Counted from the stretch's first letter, positions 35,975 through 48,941 are shown. The stretch: 64,000 nucleotides of DNA from Aureobasidium sp. EXF-3400 (GCA_024195585.1 SWBL01000218.1:23485-87484); one strand, 5' to 3'. Notes: generated from the letters alone by a model not told the origin. Translations and numbers: made by a program.

Positions 35975-36617
35975 TGGGGAAGAACTATCTTGGACCACTA
36001 TGTATGCAATTTTCAAAGGCCATCAAACCATAGACGCCTACTGTTGAACTTCTGTTTCGTCTTCTCCATCCATGTCAGTTCGTAACAAGTCTTCCTGTGT
36101 TGAAATCAAGCAATAGTGACTGCTCTTTGTGTGGCTTTAAGGTGAGAGTCAGGGATGACTGCTCGCGACATCTTTGTTCTTGATTTCTTGGTAGAAATAG
36201 CGCAGCGTAATCCATCTGTCAATTCTTTGGATCTCAATGAGTTAGCTAGTCAACACACATCATCGTTGGGTGCGCGAATGGTAGGAGATATGTCTTCCCT
36301 CTGAGTATGACAGGGTCGTTCCAACAACCATGCTTCTTGGTCAAGATCACGCATGTCCCCTGAACTCTATTATCCTTTCTTCATCGCTCTTCCGTACATC
36401 TGAATACCACACCTTTATGTGATTAGTCTTCACAGAAGATGGCAATAGATCAAGTAATCTGTCTTCAGTTTGAAATGAGTATGATTGACCAAGAGGTAGA
36501 TAGCATTAGAGAACATCAAAGCCTAACAAAATAACCAAGCGAAACACAAAAGCAAAACCAAGCAATAAAACATAGATAGAAAACAAGATACTGGATGTCC
36601 GTCACGTTGATAGGAAG
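35975..36617. other. Intergenic between convergent TSC1 and C48-like gene
   Basis: 643 nt, fairly AT-rich, with an A-rich stretch near 36520-36590. Facing 3' ends; no gene seen. Confidence 0.5.
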
Positions 36618-38819
36618 TCATCTGTGTTTAAGCTTGAGCTTTGGTGCAGGTCGTGAAGACACTCCTCTTATAAGCTCTTTTTCAATCGGTGTAAGAGTGT
36701 GTTTGGTCGGCCACATTCCAAGCCTGTCGAGAGCAATGAACTTTGGATCATCGTAAGGGTAGTTAGCATCGTCGCTGATTTCTTGGGTAGAGAAGGGATC
36801 TTCTGCCTTGTCTTTGGCTCTTTCTTGACGTGCTTGTCCCAGATGTCCTTGTTCTTTGAGCATTCTATGGTGGATGTTCCAGATCTGACGCAGCACCTTT
36901 GTATCGTCGGGAATCCTGGGCAGCTGTGGTCCTTGGGTACCGACCGAGTCTGCAAGACCAAACGCCAAGCGCATGGTTGCAGGGCTGGTTGGGCTAAGCG
37001 GTGATTTGGGGTCCCACTGAATCAGGTCTCGATCTTTCAGCCATCTATCAAAGTGTTCAAGGAGGACTTCAGGTTTCATGGTATCCAAGTCCTCGAAATC
37101 GCCCAAATCAGGACGTAGAAGGAAGCGGATGGTGTCCAGATCGAGACGTCTAATGGCTGATTGAGGGTTCTTCTCGAGCTCTTGGCGCACGAGGATGTAT
37201 TTGTTCAACGACTCCTTGATCAAGAAAGGTACGCTGCGGGTGAAGTGGCGGTCAGAGGCAACGGTGTTGTGACCAGTATCGACAAAGCCGACACAACGCA
37301 TATAGGCCTGGATGGTGGCAGAGTCCATGAACCCAGCCATTGACAAGTTGATCATATCAATGAGCTCCTGGATTCTGTTCATCGAGGTGGCGTAGTGGCT
37401 CTTTGCCCCTGGCTCCATACCGAGTGCAAGACACCAGGCATTGAGGACGGTCAAGTAACCACATTCCCAAGTATTGGGCTGTCGTGCCACAGTATGATGA
37501 GTGAGATCTATCTTGCGTAGATCACTGGCCACATCCTCCTGGACATCGTACAATCTTGTGTTAAGGATAGCTCTCTTAATGGTTCCTTCGGTGCCCCTCA
37601 CCATGTTCAAGGTGTCGTAAACATGGATCTCAGGTTTGTTGTTTACATATCTGGCATGGACGAGTAACCAATGAAGTCCGTCCTTGTCATCTGTGTTGTA
37701 AGCTAGGAGGAGGTCTTTGTTGCGGCCAGCGGTTGCAAGCGGTTCGTTTCCAGTGCCGTCGTGTTTTTTTAATTGTCTGTAGCCCCACTCGTCGATCATG
37801 GCGAAATCCACATTGTTCTCCAATCCAATTGCTGTAGTGACTGAAGCAATTGCTCGAAACACGACGGTGTCCGCAAGCCATTCTGCACGGTGAGAATAGG
37901 CTGGCCTGGCCGGCTCAATCAGCACAACATTGGATCGTTTTTGGAGAAGCTTCCACTCCTGCATTCGCCATCTGAAGTATTCGCATGAGTGGCTATCCTC
38001 GGGCTGGATTTCAGGTTCGGATCTTGCACTTGTCTTCGTGTCAACGGTACCCTCGCTCGTTAAGGCGGCCGTCGCCACTGTTGTTCCTTCTTTGCTTCCA
38101 GAGTCTTTGTCGTCCGTGAGATTTGCAAGAATGCGGCTGATACTGGGCTGAGAATCAAGTTTGCCTGGTATGTAGTCGATGCTCTCGCGGTTTAGGTACA
38201 GAAAGACTGCTCGGTCGTGATATTCCACAACTGAAAATGGAGGCAAAGGTCCAATGACAATGTCGTGGGTCTTTGGGTAACTCTGTCCATTGACAGTCAG
38301 GTGCGTGTCTCTTTGCACAAAGGCGAACCATCTGATAGCATATGCGCTGAAGACCTTTCGAAATCTGATGGTCCTTTTTTCGTCGTTCTCCTGGGATCTA
38401 TACGTGTCAACTAGAACTCCAGTCTGATACATGTGCACATGAACCTACAAGCTTAGCCCTTCACCTGCCTTCAACGTAATGGGTTGCAAAGGATCAATCC
38501 AAGCTACTTGTTCGTTGTTGCACAAATTCAGGAGTATTTGGCGAGCGCCAGCCATATCAGCAACTCTGGAAGTTGCTTCGAACGCAACTTGAACAGCTGG
38601 TCCGAACTGCGCAACAGTTTTCTTCGTATCTTGATCCAGGTGGAAGTCGATTCCGAATGGAGATGGCAGCGATGATACTGGAGGTGTATAAACCATGTGC
38701 TCGAAGCCTTCAGCGGTCCATTGGTGCAATTTAAGGTCTGGCACCACCTGTGTCTTCTTCTTCTTCTTCTGTGAAGACACGTTGGGCGGGCTCTGGCTTC
38801 CTAGCTTTCTCTTAGACAT
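36618..38819 (-). CDS. Ulp1/C48-like cysteine protease domain protein
   Basis: I do not know an orthologue. The C-terminal half looks like a Ulp1/SENP-type (clan CE, C48) papain-fold protease, the class that removes SUMO or similar modifiers. Proposed exons are 38819-38465 and 38410-36618, joined across a 54-nt intron (GTGAAG...TTCTAG), 715 residues. Without that splice an in-frame TAG at 38447-38445 ends the protein after 124 residues. Catalytic candidates are His365 (GLHWLLVH), Asp384 (HVYDTLN), Gln429 and Cys435 (RQPNTWECGY), in the order and spacing of C48; WECG replaces the usual DCG. The N-terminus has a poly-Lys nuclear-type signal (KKKKKK at 18-23). The ends are outside known domains. 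Confidence 0.6.
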
Positions 38820-39242
38820 TGTTGTAGGTATAATTGTTGATATCCAAGGCTCCTACGACCATGATACACATCTTAATGAGAATACCACCCAGCAACAAAG
38901 AGTTCCATGTTGCTTTCCGCTTTCGGGCATTTCGCCGGATTCGTCGATATAAGGCAAGACAAAGGCGATGATTCCACATTCTAGAGGCTTAGCATTTGCG
39001 GTCAATGAGTCTCTGGTCTAATGCGTGGCTGGCTTCGAGCACAAATTCACAATGAACTATTGAACAGCCTTAAGCACTAGTTCAGACGTGAATTAACGAA
39101 TTTTGCAGAGGCCATGTAGACCAGGGTATTTAAGACAAAAACAGCACACGAAAATCGAGAGATCGAAGCTCACCGCTATCCTTCCTGTTTTTCGCCATGA
39201 ACGCATCGTTGAAACACAGACCCAGTCGATTTCGAATTGAAC
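38820..39242. other. Intergenic: C48-like promoter and SUN gene 3' end
   Basis: 423 nt between two minus-strand genes. No gene or repeat identified. Confidence 0.5.
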
Positions 39243-41324
39243 TCAAAGCTCGCCCAAGTCGCCGCTCCTGAGTTCGGCCGGTTCCGGCTCACCATGCAGT
39301 CGGATGCGGTAGATACATGTCCAGTCTTGTCCCCAATTGTTTATGACTCTGATGATGGCAAAGTCGACGAAACCTATCGCTCCGTCGACATCCTCGAGGT
39401 CAAAGTTTTGAACATGGTTGAGTGCGTGAATGTCGTATGATGCTTTACCGATACAGACGAGGCCAGACTCAGGCGCATCTCCACAGCTTAGATGAGAATT
39501 GTAAGATTGGGGTGCTTCGGCACCGGCTCGAGTTCTGACCCAAACCTCGAATTCTCTAGGAGCTGCTCCAATGTCGAGAGTACCTGTAGAGGGCATATGC
39601 TCGATGGTGATACTAGTTGGAATCATAGCGCGGGGGATGATAACACCGATCTGAGCCTTTCCCTTATCGTCTGATGCAGCAGCACACCAGCAATCCGAAG
39701 GCTCCTCCCAAGGTGTCAGAGCTCGAGACGGCGAAGGATGGCCTCGTCCCTGATAATCATAGAGATTTCTGTTGACCCACTGCCATACACCCCCGAGTTG
39801 CCTAGGGTGGGTTGGAGAAGTGTATCTGGGGTGTACAGTGGCTCCCAGTGCGTGGGAGAAGAAATTCACGCTACGAAGCCTGAGTTCTGTGTTCCGAGCT
39901 ATGTTCGCGAGAGCCAAGCTGTGCAGTTGTGTAGATCCTTTGCTATCGGGCAGCTGCTTGATGATATCGGACACAGTTCTCCGTGCAACAATTTCCGTGG
40001 ACTTGCGAACTGATACCTCAAATGCACGAAGCTGCGCAGAGAAGTTCTCCTGAAATCCCGCATGGTTCTCACTAACAGCAGCAGCTAAGTCTTCCTTGCT
40101 GATGATTTTTTGGTGTTTCAGTGTCCTTTGGACGACGTCTTGAGCGTGTTGTTCAAGTTTTCTTTGGTTGGTCTCCATGAATTTGTCCCAGATATTCCCG
40201 TTGTCGCGCTGGTCCAGTTTAGCGTCTATCGCTTGCCAGAAACCAGGAGGAAACTCGAGTTCGCCAGTCTCCGGATTCTTACGGACGATGATCTGTTCTG
40301 GTAGAATTGACTGCAAGCGCTCAATTCCCTCGGCATTCAGGCCTCGTACTTGGTTTCTGACGCCTTGCATGTCAAGCTCTAGAGTCTGCAGGCGCCTCGA
40401 CAATATGTCTTCGCCAGAACCAAAGGCTCTTCGTTGAACATATGAGAATGGGCTTATGACGTACTCGCCAGCTCTAAAACATGCATTTGTGCCTCGTTCT
40501 AGAAGATTGAGCCATCTGCTTGGTCCGAAGAGAAAGAGAAGTAGGAACGCTGTCAGAAGAGCAAGACAAATCCTCCTGATCTGTGGCGAAAACTTGTCCC
40601 AAGGTATCTCGAAGTCTTGCCACCGACGGTGCAGCGTCTCGAAGAAGACGGACACTCTCCAAGGTCGAGCAGCTTCTCTCTCTTGAGTCGTAGGCGGAGG
40701 CCGCATTTCAGCGACTTTCCGAGATCTAGTGGAGGGTGGCATCGATGCATCGTAGGAGAATTGGGTATCCAAGTCGGTGAAGCTACCAGCACCTGTAGAC
40801 GGCGCCCGACGAAATAGAGAGCCACCAGTGGGCATGAAACCGGCATGCCGATAATCGTCTTCGAAGTCGTCATTATCAGTACTATCATGAGTCTGAGGTC
40901 GTAGATAATAAGGCGTTGTTATCCTCTGTGTTGATCGGACGCTGGTAGTAACAACAGGCGACCTGGAAATGGTCGGTTGAGTGCTGACTGGCCTGGTATT
41001 GGTGGTTGCCTTGGTCGTGTTTGGGGCAGGTGCAGGTAATGCATCAGGAACAACAGCATCGCCAATGTCACGACTGACGGCTGCACCTCTATCTGCAAGG
41101 AAACGGGCAGCAAACCCACCAGCGCTGCCAGAGGGATCCTCGAGCTGTGTCGACAACTCGACCTTACCAACAGCACCATAGGCATGTGATTTTCCAGTAG
41201 GTACAGCAGGAAGTGCTTTGGGTGTTTTCGCACGAGGTCTGCGGCTTCCTGCGACTGATGGCGCAGCGGGTGTTGCGCTCATCCTGGTCGAACCACGCGT
41301 CCGACGTGCTGGAGTCTCTGACAT
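39243..41324 (-). CDS. SUN-domain (Sad1/UNC-84) nuclear envelope protein
   Basis: Inner-nuclear-membrane half of a LINC complex; in fission yeast Sad1 links chromatin and the spindle pole body. Single exon of 693 residues from the Met at 41324. A start 15 codons upstream (41369) is also possible. The nucleoplasmic N-terminus (about 260 residues) is basic and Pro/Ala/Thr-rich. One transmembrane segment (ICLALLTAFLLLFLFG) is near residues 260-275, then a lumenal coiled-coil region (residues about 315-460), then the C-terminal SUN domain with CWCAAASDDKGKAQIGVIIP, TSITIEHMP and the REFEVWVR block. The last residues of the domain end near FAIIRVINNWGQDWTCIYRIRL-type sequence, with the expected conserved Trp and Tyr. 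Confidence 0.88.
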   Translation of the reverse strand: MSETPARRTRGSTRMSATPAAPSVAGSRRPRAKTPKALPAVPTGKSHAYGAVGKVELSTQLEDPSGSAGGFAARFLADRGAAVSRDIGDAVVPDALPAPAPNTTKATTNTRPVSTQPTISRSPVVTTSVRSTQRITTPYYLRPQTHDSTDNDDFEDDYRHAGFMPTGGSLFRRAPSTGAGSFTDLDTQFSYDASMPPSTRSRKVAEMRPPPTTQEREAARPWRVSVFFETLHRRWQDFEIPWDKFSPQIRRICLALLTAFLLLFLFGPSRWLNLLERGTNACFRAGEYVISPFSYVQRRAFGSGEDILSRRLQTLELDMQGVRNQVRGLNAEGIERLQSILPEQIIVRKNPETGELEFPPGFWQAIDAKLDQRDNGNIWDKFMETNQRKLEQHAQDVVQRTLKHQKIISKEDLAAAVSENHAGFQENFSAQLRAFEVSVRKSTEIVARRTVSDIIKQLPDSKGSTQLHSLALANIARNTELRLRSVNFFSHALGATVHPRYTSPTHPRQLGGVWQWVNRNLYDYQGRGHPSPSRALTPWEEPSDCWCAAASDDKGKAQIGVIIPRAMIPTSITIEHMPSTGTLDIGAAPREFEVWVRTRAGAEAPQSYNSHLSCGDAPESGLVCIGKASYDIHALNHVQNFDLEDVDGAIGFVDFAIIRVINNWGQDWTCIYRIRLHGEPEPAELRSGDLGEL

Positions 41325-42537
41325 TTTGCGTACGGCGGTCTCCAAACAAGGAACAGTAATTGAGAACAAACAGTCCTGGTCGAGATAGAGTCAGTGGTTG
41401 GTTTGTCTAGGTATGATGTGCATGGAACATCAATAACAGTTGGTATTATCAAGATGTTTGCAGCACTTGAGCTTGAGAGATATGTGAAGGCTACAAGTGT
41501 TTCGAGTGATGTTCACTTACCGAATGTGTCAAGTGACAAGGAATTGGCTGTGAAGGTGGTTTGCACGCGTAGGATTATGGCATTGACGCGAATCGAGGTA
41601 TCAATACCGGTTGACAGCAGATGACCGCTACTAGGTAATGCCCGGAAGTTCAACAATCACAGCTAACCAAGACATCAATGCAACTCAGGTATTGTGCATG
41701 CTATAGAGAGAGGTCGCTGTTTGCGGACAGCATTCCTACGTGATGCAAGTCTGCAAAACAACGCGTCCGGACAAGCTGGTCCAAGCGTCGGCATAACTCT
41801 GGCTTGCATTACTCATTGGAAATATGCTTGAGGACAACACAAGGCTTGTGGAGGACCATGTCTGTAGGAGAGTGACAAGGGGTAAGTCAGAAAAGGAGGC
41901 AGCAAGCGCAGGGCAGCTCGTTGAAAGCGCACCGGCAAACACAACAGCGACAACGGCCTCTCAGCGAAAGTGTGTCACAGTTGGGATGAGCAGGCACAAG
42001 CGATGGATGCACATTGCCCATGAAGGAAGGATTCGCAAGCAACTGCATGATCCGCGGCGGGGACGCTGAACTCAAACACACTAATCTCGAACACTTTGCA
42101 GCACGCGACGACGGGTCGAATTTTGAGAAGATGGCAACTCGACTTTCAAGGCTGTGGTCGCGCAGCAAACATGTCAGAATAGCAAGCAGCATCGGATAAA
42201 AGGAAAATCTACAGCACAAGACGAGCAGAGCATGAGATGTTCCGGGTGGGCCGCGGATAATAAAAGCCAGCAGTAAGAGAGATGTTAATAAGATTGGCAA
42301 GAAATTTGGGAGCGCCATGTCATCAGTTTCCCCATTTCCAAGGGGCAAGGATGCTCCACACTGTGCCAGGGTACGACCGTCACAACGTGTGATGCCCGAT
42401 GTGTCGTCGCGTCGGTTGAAATGGTACCTTAAAGACTAGATCCTCCCCCTTCTCACAACACTTGTCCGAGACCTTTCTGTCTTGAACACAAAGCTGCTGC
42501 TGCTCTTGTCTCACCCATCACATCCCCGCTCACAACA
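41325..42537. other. 1.2-kb divergent intergenic region SUN / GAL10
   Basis: Holds promoters of both neighbours. CT-rich tracts precede the epimerase start. A minus-strand open frame (42318-41887, 143 aa) begins with a signal-peptide-like hydrophobic stretch and is Cys-rich; I do not call it a gene but discuss it in the findings. Confidence 0.45.
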
Positions 42538-43764
<1,227 letters not shown>

Positions 43765-44507
43765 GCGGGATGAAACAAAGGACGACGGTAATGCTTGCGG
43801 ACGATTATTTTTTTTGCACGATAGATTTGATGTTACGGACGCTTTCTCAAGAGGTTACTTCAACCTGGTGAAGGCCAGCAGGAATCCTGCCTCTCACATA
43901 CCCATTATACCCAGAAGTAATCGCAAAAGTATGTAGAACTAATACGGAGGAGCTCGTTTTTAGAAGTCCACTTAAGTGGTTAACAAGTCTCTCCAGATCT
44001 TGTCTGCCGTGTAATCTCCTATGATTGTGCTAGACAAGTTTCTACGAGGTTTTTAAGAAAGGTCTCTTTTGCCTAGCCAATATCCTCCACATGTTCAAGA
44101 GTATATAACGTGTATAGCTGTCGAAATGCATTATACTACTAGGAAACTGGACAGTCCCCACTAAGAAGTAACCAAAATATGGACTCTCTATGGACAGAAT
44201 GTGTCTCCGAATAAGATTGTGCCTTTTCGTAGTGTGTAATAGAAGTTACATACTTTTAAACACGGAGAAGATATGAGGCTATTGAATCCGCATGCGGAGG
44301 TCTGAGTGGTACACGTAATGTTCGCGAGATGACGTGGTGTCGGCGCATGACGCGCCGTTGTTGGGTCGATGGATTGAATGTGTCGACCATTAATCAACAC
44401 CCAAGACCTTGATTTTGATTTATTCACAACCACTTGTACATCTTTGCGTTATACATTCAGAAGCACGAATACCGCATCCGTAACCACATCAAATCATCAC
44501 CATCATC
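43765..44507. other. Intergenic GAL10 to Pol delta subunit 4
   Basis: 743 nt, AT-rich in its first half. No gene. The last 160 nt contain ACGCG at 44350-44354, a possible MBF-type core. Confidence 0.5.
44350..44354. promoter_or_regulatory. Possible MBF/MCB-like core (ACGCG) upstream of Pol delta subunit 4
   Basis: ACGCG inside gacgcgcc, 154-158 nt before the ATG of a replication gene. The same core lies before MCM6 in this window. Weak on its own. Confidence 0.2.
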
Positions 44508-45169
44508 ATGGCACCTAAGAGACGCATCTCTACACCTTCGGCGGCGCAGCGCAATCAACAAGCGACCATCTCGTTTAGCAAGCAGGGTCTCAACCGCGTC
44601 ACCAAGACCTCTGCTCAACGTGACTCCAAGGCCACCAAGAAAGACGCCGCTTTGCTAGAAGCAGTGTCAACTGACGCTGTCAGCCCACCCACCACTGCCA
44701 ATGCAGCCATTGAAGAACAGGCCGAGGCCGAACTTGTCGACATCAAGTCTTCGAAAAGCGAGCCCCACTCCAGCGCCGAGCCCGACGACTACGAGAAGCG
44801 AGCCATCAAGGTCACCAATGCTCAAATCAAAAAGTACTGGCAGCAAAAAGAAGCCGAAAGAAAATCACCTCGTGTTCATCAGCAAGGACTCGATGTTTCG
44901 GAAAAGATTCTGAGGGAGTTTGACATGAGCGGACAGTACGGCGTAAGTCCCAAACATGATAGATTTCCTGCGCGGACATTTCACTGATGATGCTGTAGCC
45001 CTGCATTGGCATTGCCAGAGTCAAGCGTTGGAGAAGAGCCAACACGCTGGGTCTCAATCCTCCTATCGAAGTGCTGGCTGTCTTACTCAAGGCCAGTGAC
45101 GAGGACAAGAGCAGCATGCAACGTGCTCATGTTGACGAGTTGATGAGCTCGAGATTCATCGAGACATAG
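44508..45169 (+). CDS. DNA polymerase delta subunit 4
   Basis: Small accessory subunit (p12, fission yeast Cdm1) of the lagging-strand polymerase. Exons are 44508-44942 and 44999-45169 (56-nt intron), 201 residues. The N-terminus MAPKRRISTPSAAQRNQQ is followed by QATISFSKQG, a PCNA-interacting-peptide-like motif (Gln-x2-Ile-x-Phe) in the place expected for this family. A disordered Ala/Glu-rich linker follows. The C-terminal conserved domain is ILREFDMSGQYG joined by the splice to PCIGIARVKRWRRANTLGL and NPPIEVLAVLLK, diagnostic of the family. It lies 320 nt upstream of the decapping gene on the same strand. Confidence 0.92.
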
Positions 45170-45489
45170 GGAAACGACATGAGTGAACGATGACGACAGG
45201 GAGGAATTTGACACGGACTGGGATCATGCATGGCTGGGAGTTTATGGCGTGGAAGGGTTGCTTCAAAAGATACCAGAATTGCGGGCTCATCAAAACTATG
45301 ATGACGCGAACATTGCTTGATATAGTAGTAATACAATTGACACACAAACAAACCTGACAGGGTCGTGTTGATGTGCAAGAGTAATTCGAGTTGATTGACT
45401 GATTGGAAAGCCAAATTCAGTGGAGATGACCAGTCAAGCAAGCTCTGGCTGCGACGGAGCAACTTTATCCATCGACACGCAGCAGCACC
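45170..45489. other. Intergenic Pol delta subunit 4 to DcpS
   Basis: 320 nt between same-strand genes; nothing further seen. Confidence 0.5.
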
Positions 45490-46561
45490 ATGGCCACATC
45501 CAACAACAATGCAGAGGCACTGATCCCTCAATTCAAGTTTGAAAAGCTTCTAAACCAAGGTATCGACACTCGAGCATGCCCGAAACATGAATTGTAACCC
45601 GACACCGACGCATGCTAGACCAAGCCGGACGCCGCATCGTCTTGCAGGGCACAATCGCAAACCAACCCGCACTGCTCCTCGCCGAGCGCGCCGCCTTTGA
45701 CGCAGACGAATCACACCTATCCACCTTGACCGCCTCGCTCTCGCACATCCAGAATCTCGGCGACAATGACATCTACCGCTGGTACATGGCCCACAGCGGC
45801 GCTGGCCAAGGAAACCCGCCCGACTTGAAGATCAACCTCATCTACCCATGTACCGACCAGCATCTCAAGAAATACGCCGCACAAGCCGTTCGCTATGTGA
45901 CCGAGACCCCTGACGTTTATCGTAACCACGTCCGTCCGTACATGCAGACCAAGCGCGATCAAGGACGACTGAACTGGGTATTCAACATCCTCGACGGACG
46001 CACCGAGCAAGAAGACGTTCTGTTCCGCTCGCCCCACGACACGACCCCCGACCATGAGAGATACTTGTTGCTTCCTGACTTGAACTGGGACCGTAAGACG
46101 CTAGGAAGCCTACACTTGCTCGCACTCGTCGAGCGCAGAGACATTTGGAGTCTTCGCGACCTCAAGAAGAAGCACGTCCCTTGGCTCAAGGCCATCGTTG
46201 CAGATATCGCAAACACTGTTTCTCGTCTATACAGCATAGACTCGGACATGCTCAAATGCTATGTCCATTGTATGTCGCTTCTGTCTGTTTCTGCTTGGCT
46301 CCTGCTTGTTCTGACAACACCACAGATCAACCAACTTACTACCATTTCCACATCCACATTGTGCATGTGTCGCTCGAAGCTGGGGCAACACAAGCAGTGG
46401 GTAAAGCTCTGTCGCTCGACAACATCATTTCCCAACTCGCTACTATGGCTGGTGACGAGGAGGCCGGTATGGACAATGTTGATCTATCTTTCACCTTGGG
46501 CGAAGCCAGCGAGCTATGGACAGACGTATTCCTGCCTTTGAAGGAAAAACGTCTACAATAG
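45490..46561 (+). CDS. Scavenger mRNA decapping enzyme (m7GpppX diphosphatase, DcpS/Dcs1)
   Basis: Hydrolyses the cap dinucleotide left after 3'-to-5' mRNA decay. HIT-superfamily pyrophosphatase. Exons are 45490-45559, 45619-46269 and 46326-46561 (introns 59 and 56 nt), 318 residues. The N-terminal domain contains RIVLQGTIANQPALLLAERA. The C-terminal HIT domain is rebuilt by the second splice into VHYQPTYYHFHIHIVHV, which carries the His-x-His-x-His triad. Upstream NWVFNILDGRTEQEDVLF and LLPDLNWD match DcpS cap-binding segments. The short first exon encodes 23 residues and is supported by the coding join LLNQDQAGRR. Confidence 0.93.
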
Positions 46562-46830
46562 AGTTTGATACATCGACGGTGGGTCTGGGATTCGGGTCTG
46601 GGATTAAATTATGCTTGTTTTAGGCTTCTTTCATGTTTCTATTGGAAGACCTCTTTTGAACACCTCGTCTCGTGCCACCATCTAATAATAAAAGCTACGA
46701 ATTCTTTTTATATGCTCAAGGAAAGAAAGGAAGAAAAGAGAATGCGCCATCGCTGTGCAGGAAGGCAAAAGAACATAGTGATGTGGTGTCAGAGAAAGCC
46801 AGCTTCTCGGCCACTCGTCGTTGCTTGTGA

Positions 46831-48941
46831 TTATAGCTCCTCTGTAGGACTGGGCGTCAGCTCAAAGTAAGAGTTCTCGCGCGTCGGACTGACGCATTCG
46901 CTCAGCCTTCGCTCAAACCACTCGTTTGGTGGGTTGACAGACGAGTTGCGCGTCGAGAAGCGACTCTGGCGATCTGCTCTTTCCAGAGCCAGTCTCTCGG
47001 CCGCTTGCTCTGCTGCCCTGGTCGCCCGATCAGAAGTTCCAGAGAATGTCTTCTTGTGCATAGGAACTACGGGCTTGGGTCCATTGATAGAAGAACTTCT
47101 AGGTGCTCCACTGAGGCGTTTTGCCTTCTTCGGTGTTTGCGCTGTCTGTTCAACGTCTTCCTCTTCGTCTCTGCCCAATGATGGCAATGGTTTTGGTGCA
47201 GGTGTTGCCCACCGTCTCCTTCTACCGTTGTTGAAGGTCCAGAACATGAAGCTACCGAGGAAGGTGCCATCGGCTCCTGGTACGTGTTGCCATGGCTTTT
47301 CTCTCCACCCGAACACAATGCAATCCACTGTACCAGCAATCGTTACACAGAAGTTCGCAAGCAGCGCCAGGATAGGAATAGGATGTGCGGCATAGTAGTC
47401 GCTGTAGTAGAAAGAATGGTAAACAAAGGGAATGATCCAGACCATAAGATAAGTAACGGGATAGATAAAAAGAAGGCGGAGTTGCCGTTGAATCGCTCTT
47501 CGTCTCTTCTTGAGAGGCGTGTCGGCTGATTCGATGTCGATCATGTCTCCGCTTGTCAATTGGTGTCCTTCTTCGATAGGTGCAAGGTTGACTGAAGGGT
47601 TTCTAACAGCAGCAGTCATGTCGGCAGAAGTCCTCCAGGTTGCAATGGTAGAAACGGATTGTCTTTGCTGTTTTGACTCTGGGGGCACCTGCAAAAGTTC
47701 GTGCTGAATGGTTCCGTCTGCAAGAATGATGACATGACTGCTTCGTCTCGAGTGGCCATCGGAGGGCAGTTTGAATCCTTCAGAAAAAGAGTTGAGAGAT
47801 GTTGGCCAGGTTGACTGGCTGCCCTGGCTGGAGCTGCTGGCGGGAGCTTGGGGATTTGAAACATTGTTATTCGTGAAACCTGACAGATCCTGCAGTTCGC
47901 CCGCGCTTGCACCTCGCTTCTTGGCTACCCGCAGGTCGAGCGGTCCTTCTCCAGGCATGGTTCCGAGACTCTCTGCTGGTCCGTAGCCGTTTGTCCCAGT
48001 GCTCGAATCCTTGTCGTCCTCGCGGGCAAAAATCTTGAAGCCTTGGCCTACATGTAAATAGATTCGGATGGCCACAAACATGATGTAAATCCAGATGAGG
48101 TATCGAGGGATCCATTGCAGTGCAAGTCGGTACCAGTAAGGGCGAATCGGCAAGGTGCAAAAGGGGCCCTGTGCGATATAACCAACGCGTCCTCGGATGA
48201 AAGCAAGGATAGCACATAGGAAAGGAAACACAACCCAACCTGCCATGACAGTATGTCTGAAGCGATAAAGGCCATCATGCCCGAAGATTTTACTCCCAGT
48301 GCAAAATATCTGCAGGTACATGTGCAACGACATGATGAAGATGGCATAATCTGTCCAAAAGGTCAGCCCCACATCTTGCGAAGACAACTGTGAGTGAGCG
48401 AGACTTACCGCAAGCCATGGTTGACGCTTGTAACAAGAAGCCGAACCCTTGACAAAAGTGTGAATCTGTGTTGATAGCGCCGCGACGTAGAGATACGCCT
48501 GAAAAACTTATGTACCATAGTGATTTGAAGAAGTCGCCCAAAACAAGATACAGGATTAGACTAGATCAAGATCAGCGATTGGTCTTCTCCGTGTCGGATG
48601 CAGACCACCACTCACTTTCTTCTGAAATTTCTCCTCATCATGAAGAACCAATATATAGTGATCAGTGTGCCAATCACACTGAAACTAGACGTGACAGTGA
48701 CAGTAATTCGAATTGCTCGACTCCATTCTGCAGATATGATTGAAGTAGGGTCCAAGAGGTGACCGCCGAGACCCATGTTGTCTGCGCGTCGCTGCGTTCT
48801 GGTGAACAGCGGTCCACCACGCGGGGCATGGGAGAAATGCTGTATAAGGGACGATGCAAGAAAAGAGAGGGTGCGTCCGCTCGAAGAGAGTGATTGTCTG
48901 AGTTGACTGAAGTCATCTCCAGTGGCCGTTGCCAAGTCCAT
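46831..48941 (-). CDS. Git3/Gpr1-like G-protein-coupled receptor
   Basis: Seven-transmembrane receptor of the fungal carbon-source/cAMP-receptor-like class that couples to the Gpa2-PKA pathway. Exons are 48941-48616, 48560-48409 and 48350-46831 (introns 55 and 58 nt), 665 residues. TM1 (VIGTLITIYWFFMM) ends exon 1. Exon 2 carries TM2 (LILYLVLGDFFKSLWY) and the start of TM3. TM5 includes WYRLALQWIPRYLIWIYIMF. A long third cytoplasmic loop (about 200 residues, Ser-rich) precedes KKRRRAIQRQLRLLFIYP and TM6/TM7, the Git3 C-terminal signature, followed by a basic tail. The ligand is unknown; glucose or amino-acid sensing is known for relatives. Confidence 0.85.

Noticed and set aside
36618..38438. 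Separate 606-codon gene starting at 38438
   Set aside because: It is in the same frame as the upstream 124-codon frame and separated by a single TAG that a plausible intron removes; one spliced gene is simpler.
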